Part shown: positions 58,500 to 64,000 of the stretch, piece after piece
Numbering within the stretch: the stretch's first letter is position 1
Layout of the letters: each line of letters starts with the position of its first letter
DNA from: Umbelopsis ramanniana AG
Taxonomy: Eukaryota > Mucoromycota > Umbelopsidomycetes > Umbelopsidales > Umbelopsidaceae
Direction: 5' to 3'
Assembly: GCF_025399195.1 (NCBI RefSeq)
Contig: NW_026252123.1
Location: 62,001-126,000 of the forward strand
Length of the DNA: 64,000 nt
Translations under genes and position numbers: made by a program
The notes under the pieces: generated by a model
Databases searched by the model: none
What the model was told of the DNA's origin: nothing
The model's input: only the letters and a program-made list of their open reading frames with translations

Positions 58500-59216
58500 A
58501 TGCAGATCGTCTCTTTTGCCGTCCTTGCCTTCGCCGCTTCCATCGTTAGTGCTCAAGCACCCGGTGTATCAAAGCCCCCAGTCTCCATCACCTCACCTTT
58601 GACCGGTACAACCTACACTGCTGGCCAAAAGGCTATCCTTTCCTGGGTGTCACCTTCTGTTGATGCTATTCCTCAGATTGTTCTCGCACAAGGTCAAAGC
58701 ACCGCTCTTCAACCCGTCACCACCATTGCCACCAACGTTTCCACCACCGGAGGTTCATACACCTGGGATATCCCTGCTGACTTCCCTCCTGCCAACAACT
58801 GTAAGTACAAGGTATGGCTTATTATTTAGCATTTATATAGTATGCTGACGTGTTTGATATTAGATGCTTTCGAGCTCGGCAGCTCTCCCAACATTGCTTT
58901 CACCGGTCTTTTCGAAATCAAGGGACCCAACGGTGAGACCGGAGGCAACAACACCAACGCTGCAACCTATGCTGCTGGAGCTAATGCTACCCCCGCCGCC
59001 TCTGGTGCACCCGCCATGGCCAGCCCTCCATCCAGCAACAGCGGATCCTCTGGATCTGGATCTGGATCTGGATCTAGCAACACTGCTAACACCCCCAACT
59101 CTGGCCAGATGGCAGGTAGCAACGGTGGTGCCGTTGTGAAGTCAGATGCTACCAAGGTCAGCGTTGCCGGTGCTTTGGCTGTTGCCGCCGGAATCGCTTC
59201 CGTTTTCATGTTCTAA
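58500..59216 (+). CDS. KRE9/KNH1-type GPI-anchored cell-wall protein
   Basis: A secreted Ser/Thr-rich protein with a Kre9/Knh1 N-terminal domain, a family linked to beta-glucan assembly. Exons 58500-58800 and 58864-59216; 217 residues. A signal peptide (MQIVSFAVLAFAASIVSAQ) is followed by the beta-sandwich domain at about 25-125: VSITSPLTGTTYTAGQKAIL, the conserved WVSP, IPQIVLAQG, YTWDIPADFPPANNYAFELG, FTGLFEIKG. A Ser/Gly/Ala/Asn-rich stalk comes next, with a GSGSGSGSS repeat. It ends in a GPI-type tail (VSVAGALAVAAGIASVFMF). Strong codon bias and a good TATA box suggest high expression. Confidence 0.92.
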
Positions 59217-60968
59217 GGAACGTCAGAGTCACTTTTCATTCCTCCCATTCTATCTCCAACAACATGGAAGAGTTCCTTTAGCGTCTTTTTTATCCTACGT
59301 ACCAATATTGCAATCCTTGTTTTCTTAATTGTGGCAGGTAATAGAAGTGAAACGGCTCCTCATACTTGCCCCGTAGTCCACCTTCACTAGTCAATCTCAT
59401 TTTCCGCACGTCAGTCAGCTTCACGTCCATTCTTTTTTTTTTTTTTAACATAATTGTACTTCCAATGGTTTCCGAGCTTGATATCGGTCTCCATTTAGAC
59501 TTATTCATACTACCGACTTCCTATGCAAATTGAAATAAAACCATTCTGTCGGCATCAGGGAATACGTCGATACAACTATGGCTGGCTGAAATCATTTGCT
59601 CTATGCTAGATGGAATTATCATTGTAACCGTAGCGAGTGCGCACGGGTAACTTTTCAAAGCGCTTAGATAGTCTTTTTGTTTCGTTCATATAAATAGCAT
59701 GGGCGATCCTTTGATGCCAATCAATTCATCCGTCTGTACATAGATCGATGATCTCCTGGTTTTGAAGGAGTCGTATGTACACATTCACTATATCCCCAAG
59801 ATGTTAAGACCGACTGAATAAAAGCTCTGAGATCAGCCTAGAGGATCATTGGCCGTGCACCGTGTTTCGCCTCCAGTCATTATACCAAGCATCTTGTGTT
59901 AGCAACATGACGATCATTGCTCCTCTTCGGCGAAGTCTGAGTTATCAGTCATGCTATTGATCAAAGGCTGGGAGAAGATAGGTATATTTGGCACATGTAG
60001 AAAGGATGCCTTATCGCTTTTATTTCGTAACTTAGGGGAACGTAAGTAAGAGGAGCTGTGCCAATGCCCTGGTGGTTCGGAGTGCATCCACCTTACAGAA
60101 CTGTGATGACGGTCGATGAACCCTACATGTGGCACTGTCAACGTGTTCATTCCTATATCTGCGGCACCCGATGAAGGCTCTTACAAATAATGTTACGCTC
60201 CTTTCATCCCTTGCATACTGGTGCATCCGAAGACATAAAAAACAAAGGTTTGTTGTACCTGGTTATTCGCCATCCAAACACTGCAGCAAATCTTTCTTTT
60301 GCATGCTCTCATTAAACCTAAAGCGTTACTTTCAGCTGCTAACCACTTCTACAGTGTATCACAGCATTCTGCCTTACGTTTATTATTTCTTTCTATTCAA
60401 CTTACATGCTGCTCTCTTGGTGTTACAATAGTTCCCAACCGCATGGCTGAGTACTAGGAACAACTGTTCTTAGTATCTGTAGACATCTATATGTCACAGG
60501 AATGAATATTCAAGTTGACACCTGTGGCAACTGAAGGAGATTTAATTAACCCGTAAGCATGCTCGTCTTTTGTTTCATGTCGGGCAGCTTGAAGTCGGCT
60601 CGGTTCAAGTTTACGCCCTAGCATCAGGGACGACAATTTTGATAGTCTAGGAGTTTCTTGTTATCAGAACGCTATTCATATCAGTGCAGTCAGCGTGAAG
60701 GTAAGCGATTCTGCAACAAGCTATAGAGTGGGCTTAAGAGGGTCCAAATAAACAAGCAGGTCAAAAAGCTCTACAGAAGCTTGTTTAGCGATTGTCAAGC
60801 GGACACTAAATTGTTGGTAGTTCTTATTTCTCTTTATACAAAATGATTACATATTGTTGGCAACAGTAAGGAGAGGCATCAAATCAATAAAAAACTTCAC
60901 AAAAGCAGGATTTCTTCCGTAGTACGCTATCGCCACTTTACAAGAAACGTCCTCCATGCGGGTAAGGG
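59217..60968. other. 1.75-kb convergent intergenic region
   Basis: 3' flanks of the KRE9-like and first glyoxal oxidase genes plus over 1 kb of sequence without a clear gene. The only candidate is the short minus-strand frame at 60150-59914, listed separately. Confidence 0.45.
59914..60150 (-). CDS. Possible small ORF, 78 residues
   Basis: An ATG-initiated frame ending in a polar, acidic tail (INSMTDNSDFAEEEQ). Its composition is protein-like, with His/Ser/Pro-rich centre (EPPGHWHSSSYLRSPKLRNK). No domain, signal peptide or splice partner is recognised. It may be a small lineage-specific gene or chance. Confidence 0.25.
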   Translation of the reverse strand: MNTLTVPHVGFIDRHHSSVRWMHSEPPGHWHSSSYLRSPKLRNKSDKASFLHVPNIPIFSQPLINSMTDNSDFAEEEQ

Positions 60969-62939
60969 TTATACGCGAACATCGTCCTCGTATTCGGCAA
61001 TGTGAATGTGTGTTCCTTCGGCCGGCACGCCATCACGCAGAACATGGAGAATGGCAGGTCCAGGGGGGAAGATAGCAGCATTTGGTGGAGATTCAATGAG
61101 CAAGGTTTCGCTATCGTCTTGAAGTTCGTGAATCAAAATAACATAGCGTTGACTCATGTGCATTGAGTGAGTGCTGAATCCAGGTCGCAATAACGCAACC
61201 TTGACAGTGGGTTGTCCAGGTCGTTTCAACCCAAGTGGGTAATTGAGTTTGACTTTGATAGTATACCTCTTACCGTACACCATGACTTTTGGTATGTTGG
61301 TAACGAGCGGTCGGGTCGACGATTGGAATAGGTACGGAGGAGAGAAATATTCCACTCGAAACTCCGTAGGATAGGTGGCAGAGATGTTGGAACGATCGTT
61401 GTTATTGGAACCAGCAATCCATACCCGACCATCAGGGAGACTAAGAGCCACGGAATGATACATTCTAGCGATATTTGTATTGGCAAGATCTTGCTTCCAA
61501 CGTTTTCCCAATGGGCGTCCTGGATTGTAAATGAGGGGATCGAAGGTTGGGTCGTGATTTCGATTGTTGTATCCTGCAAATCCTCTTTGGCATCCATTGA
61601 GAAACATGACGGTACCGTCGGCCAAGAACACACCGTCAGGCATCAATCTCGGGTATACAAATGTATCCATTTCCCACTGCGGATCCTCATCTCCAAGATT
61701 AATGCGACCACATGTATCGTCTGCTTTGGCTGTATTCCTCATAGCCGAAGATCCGCCGCAAACCAAAATTTCCACATTGTAGTTGTTCTTTGGGTCTAGC
61801 GGAAGCATGACCGACGCCGCTGTGAGAGGGTATGTTCGTACATTGCCAGGAATGTCAGGTAATCGTCGTACGACTTCGTTTGTCTTGTAGTTGTATATGA
61901 TGGATTGGTGTTTGGCAAATACAAAGAGATTGCCATCTGGTAAGGTATGAATCACAGGGTAAAGATTGTAAGGCATGGTTTCGTTAAGAAATAAGAAGTC
62001 AACAAGCCCTTCTGGTCGTGGTGGCCAAAATCTGTAAAAAACAAAAAAAAACCATCAGATCCATGTATAAATTGGCAGCTCGATCTACCACTAAAAGATA
62101 ATACATACTCTATACTTGGGACACTATGTATATCATCATTCACTGCCACACCCTTGGTAGCCCCGCCTACAATCATGAGATCGCCCTAACGAAGGCAAAA
62201 AAAAAGGCGCTTTCTGGTGAGCATGTGCAAAAGTGTCAAAAACTCACGACTAAAAATTAAAATACCTCTGGCAATTGTTCAACTGTGGGGTACCATCGAT
62301 TCACGCTAGTCTTTGATGTTACAAATTCTTCCCATTCACATGTGCCGTCGTTGCATGGTGTGAAGTATCGAATAGACTGCCACCCTGCGAAGGCTTTCCA
62401 CGTTCCACCTTGTCGTTCTCCGCCTCCCGTGCTGATAAAGGTACCATTCTTAAGAAACCCGCCACCCGAGCAAAATGTGTTGGACTCTAAAGGTAACATT
62501 CGATATTCATTATCGATGATATCGTACTCGACTGAAAATGCACTTTGACCAGAGTCGAATGTCGCTTCATTCCATTCGGCTGGGGGCGGCGTAAAAAGTC
62601 AGTAGGCGAGAAATTGGCTTGGCTGATCTGGAATAGGCTGTCACGCCTGGATGTGCGAATCACTTTACCTTTATCTATGACGAGGATTTTTCGGTTGCTA
62701 CAACATAGACATGTTAGCAAGACGCAAAAAACCTCGGTCTGCTTGATGTCAATAACCTACTTTATCAAAACCGCGTGCATGGCTGAGACACCTGATCGTC
62801 CAATTTGTTCCATTTTGCCATTTTTCATGTATTTCGACGTGTACTGGGGTTTCTCATCTTGCCAGTAGAACGGCGATGACTGGCCTGCCACAGCAACTGC
62901 CATTGATATCGTTATCGGGAGTAGTAACAATGTCAACAT
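60969..62939 (-). CDS. Glyoxal oxidase-like copper radical oxidase (AA5_1), copy 1
   Basis: A secreted mononuclear copper oxidase that converts aldehydes such as glyoxal to acids, producing H2O2. Exons 62939-62761, 62697-62669, 62579-62266, 62185-62109 and 62031-60969; 553 residues. A signal peptide (MLTLLLLPITISMAVAVAGQ) comes first. The cofactor residues are recognisable: Cys in NTFCSGGGFLKNG and Tyr in NRWYPTVEQLP (the Cys-Tyr crosslink pair), Tyr-His in IARMYHSVALSLPDG, and the His ligand in GFSTHSMHMSQRYV. Kelch-type blades include VWIAGSNNND. The C-terminal Ig-like domain ends GDGVPAEG-like, HIHIAEYEDDVRV. A close paralogue follows upstream. The substrate could differ from glyoxal. Confidence 0.94.
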
Positions 62940-63355
62940 ATGGTAATATAAAGCAGTGTGTGACTGGGTGGCCTTTTTGATTTCGGTTTAAAGGCGAGTG
63001 AGAGAACGTAAAGGATAGGAAGATTGATATTGGTGTTATCAGAGGAGAAGAAGGGCAGTGAATGGCTGAAACCGAGGTTTATTTATTGGTATGTTTAGCT
63101 GTTTTGTTTTGTTTTGCTTTGCTTTTCTTATTCTGGTGCCTGAAAAAAAGGCTTGCTTCTCTTTACCTTTTTCAGGCCCGGAGAGGACACAAAACCACCT
63201 CTGATTAACCATGGCTATATTTAGACCCCACAACATGCACAGGCCATTACCACCCACTGTAATTCTACTCCTTTCTTTTCATTGAAAATGCATCATAGCA
63301 TAGATATTATGTACATATTCAACAAAGTTTCATGCTATTCGACATAATCGATTTA
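62940..63355. other. Spacer between glyoxal oxidase paralogues
   Basis: 416 bp between the 5' end of copy 1 and the 3' end of copy 2. A TTTTG-type pentanucleotide run (about 63099-63125) is visible. No gene is seen. Confidence 0.4.
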
Positions 63356-64000
63356 TCAAACAACTACATCCTTTTCGTACTCGGCAATGTGCAAAAAAAC
63401 ACCTTCAGCCGGAACTCCGTCGTGAAGAACATAAAGAGTCGCCGGTCCAGGAGGGAAAATATTGGCATTTGGGGGCGACTCTATCGCCAACTTTTTCTTA
63501 TCACCAGAAAGTTCATGGTTCAAAACAACATAACGCTGACTCATGTGCATTGAGTGAGTGCTGAATCCAGGTCGAAGAAGTGCGACCTTGATGTTTGGTT
63601 GTTCAAACCAATTGGAGCCATGTGGAGAGTTGAGATTCGCATGAAGAGTATACTGTTGTCCGTATGTAAACACTTTTGGAACATTGGAAATAAGAGGTCG
63701 TGTGGAGCCTTGGAAAAGGTATGGAGGAGAGAAGTATTCTACTCGGAATTCAGTAGGATACTCGGTTGTGAGATTAGAAGGGTCGTTATTGTTGGAGCCT
63801 GCAATCCATACACGTCCGTCCGGAAGTGTGAGTGCCACTGAGTGATACATTCTTGCAATATCTGTAGTTGCAAGCTGCTCCTTCCATCTCTTTCCTTTGG
63901 GTTTAGCTGCATCATAGATTTGAAGTTCAAAGGTAGGATCCCAGTTAACATGTACGAAGTTTTTCTGTTGATATCCTGCAAAGCCTTTCTTGCATCCATT
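63356..64000 (-). CDS. Glyoxal oxidase-like copper radical oxidase (AA5_1), copy 2, partial
   Basis: The last 214 residues of a paralogue whose 5' part lies beyond the window. The frame is open to the window edge. It keeps the catalytic Tyr-His (IARMYHSVALTLPDG), the His ligand (GFSTHSMHMSQRYV), the NGCKKGFAGYQ segment and the C-terminal Ig-like domain ending HIAEYEKDVVV. It aligns residue by residue with copy 1 over long blocks (YPTEFRVEYFSPPYLFQ) but diverges in surface loops (NSPHGSNWFEQ against NYPLGLKRPGQ). It is a head-to-tail duplicate, not a recent identical copy. The crosslink Cys/Tyr region is not visible here. Confidence 0.93.
   Translation of the reverse strand, partial: NGCKKGFAGYQQKNFVHVNWDPTFELQIYDAAKPKGKRWKEQLATTDIARMYHSVALTLPDGRVWIAGSNNNDPSNLTTEYPTEFRVEYFSPPYLFQGSTRPLISNVPKVFTYGQQYTLHANLNSPHGSNWFEQPNIKVALLRPGFSTHSMHMSQRYVVLNHELSGDKKKLAIESPPNANIFPPGPATLYVLHDGVPAEGVFLHIAEYEKDVVV

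Overview
This window is nuclear DNA from an early-diverging fungus, most likely Mucoromycota. It is densely packed on both strands, with about 28 protein genes. Most genes are cut by many short introns (about 40-110 nt, GT...AG). The fungal markers are clear: a 375-residue actin, the nucleoporin Nup54, NOC4, LCP5/neuroguidin, RPN5, RPC11, a Tea1-type kelch polarity protein, a KRE9/KNH1-type GPI protein and tandem glyoxal oxidases. A GABA-B-like class C receptor and a plant-type alpha-dioxygenase fit an early-diverging fungus better than an ascomycete or basidiomycete. I rebuilt the exons by hand: for every complete spliced gene the exon lengths sum to a whole number of codons, and every junction keeps the conserved protein motif.

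Layout. 0-6.2 kb: a nickel/cobalt transporter facing a 13-exon class C GPCR. 6.2-8 kb: gene-poor, with faint decayed coding traces. 8-13.4 kb: a secreted L-amino-acid-oxidase-like flavoenzyme facing a 16-exon DHA2 efflux transporter. 14.9-20.3 kb: a secreted protein of unknown function, a Tvp38/VTT membrane protein and a fatty acid alpha-dioxygenase. 21.5-23.8 kb: a small four-helix membrane protein and RNA polymerase III subunit RPC11. 24-38 kb: housekeeping and structural genes (Tea1-like kelch protein, RPN5, cytosolic aspartyl-tRNA synthetase, LCP5, an alpha/beta hydrolase, a TMEM42-like protein). 38.4-46.5 kb: an intronless 546-residue membrane protein, Nup54, a NIPSNAP protein and a C2-only protein. 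46.9-57.4 kb: a GPI-type leucine-rich-repeat protein, actin and NOC4 in divergent orientation, an allantoate-permease-family transporter and a nuclear RlmN-like rRNA methyltransferase. 58.5-64 kb: a KRE9/KNH1-type cell-wall protein and two glyoxal oxidase paralogues, the second running off the window end.

There is no sign of a biosynthetic cluster or of an intact transposon. The genes group loosely by function: ribosome and tRNA biology (LCP5, NOC4, DPS1, RlmN, RPC11), secretion and surface (oxidases, LRR protein, KRE9-like) and membrane transport (NiCoT, DHA2, ACS permease, TMEM42-like).

The most striking observation is in the DHA2 transporter. The two glycine codons that end its antiporter motif C (GPLLGG) appear to be built from two consecutive exons of only 2 nt each, separated by normal-sized introns. 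Also notable are an LRR gene in which seven exons are exactly 72 nt and one is 144 nt, and a fungal nuclear RlmN homologue with all five catalytic cysteines.
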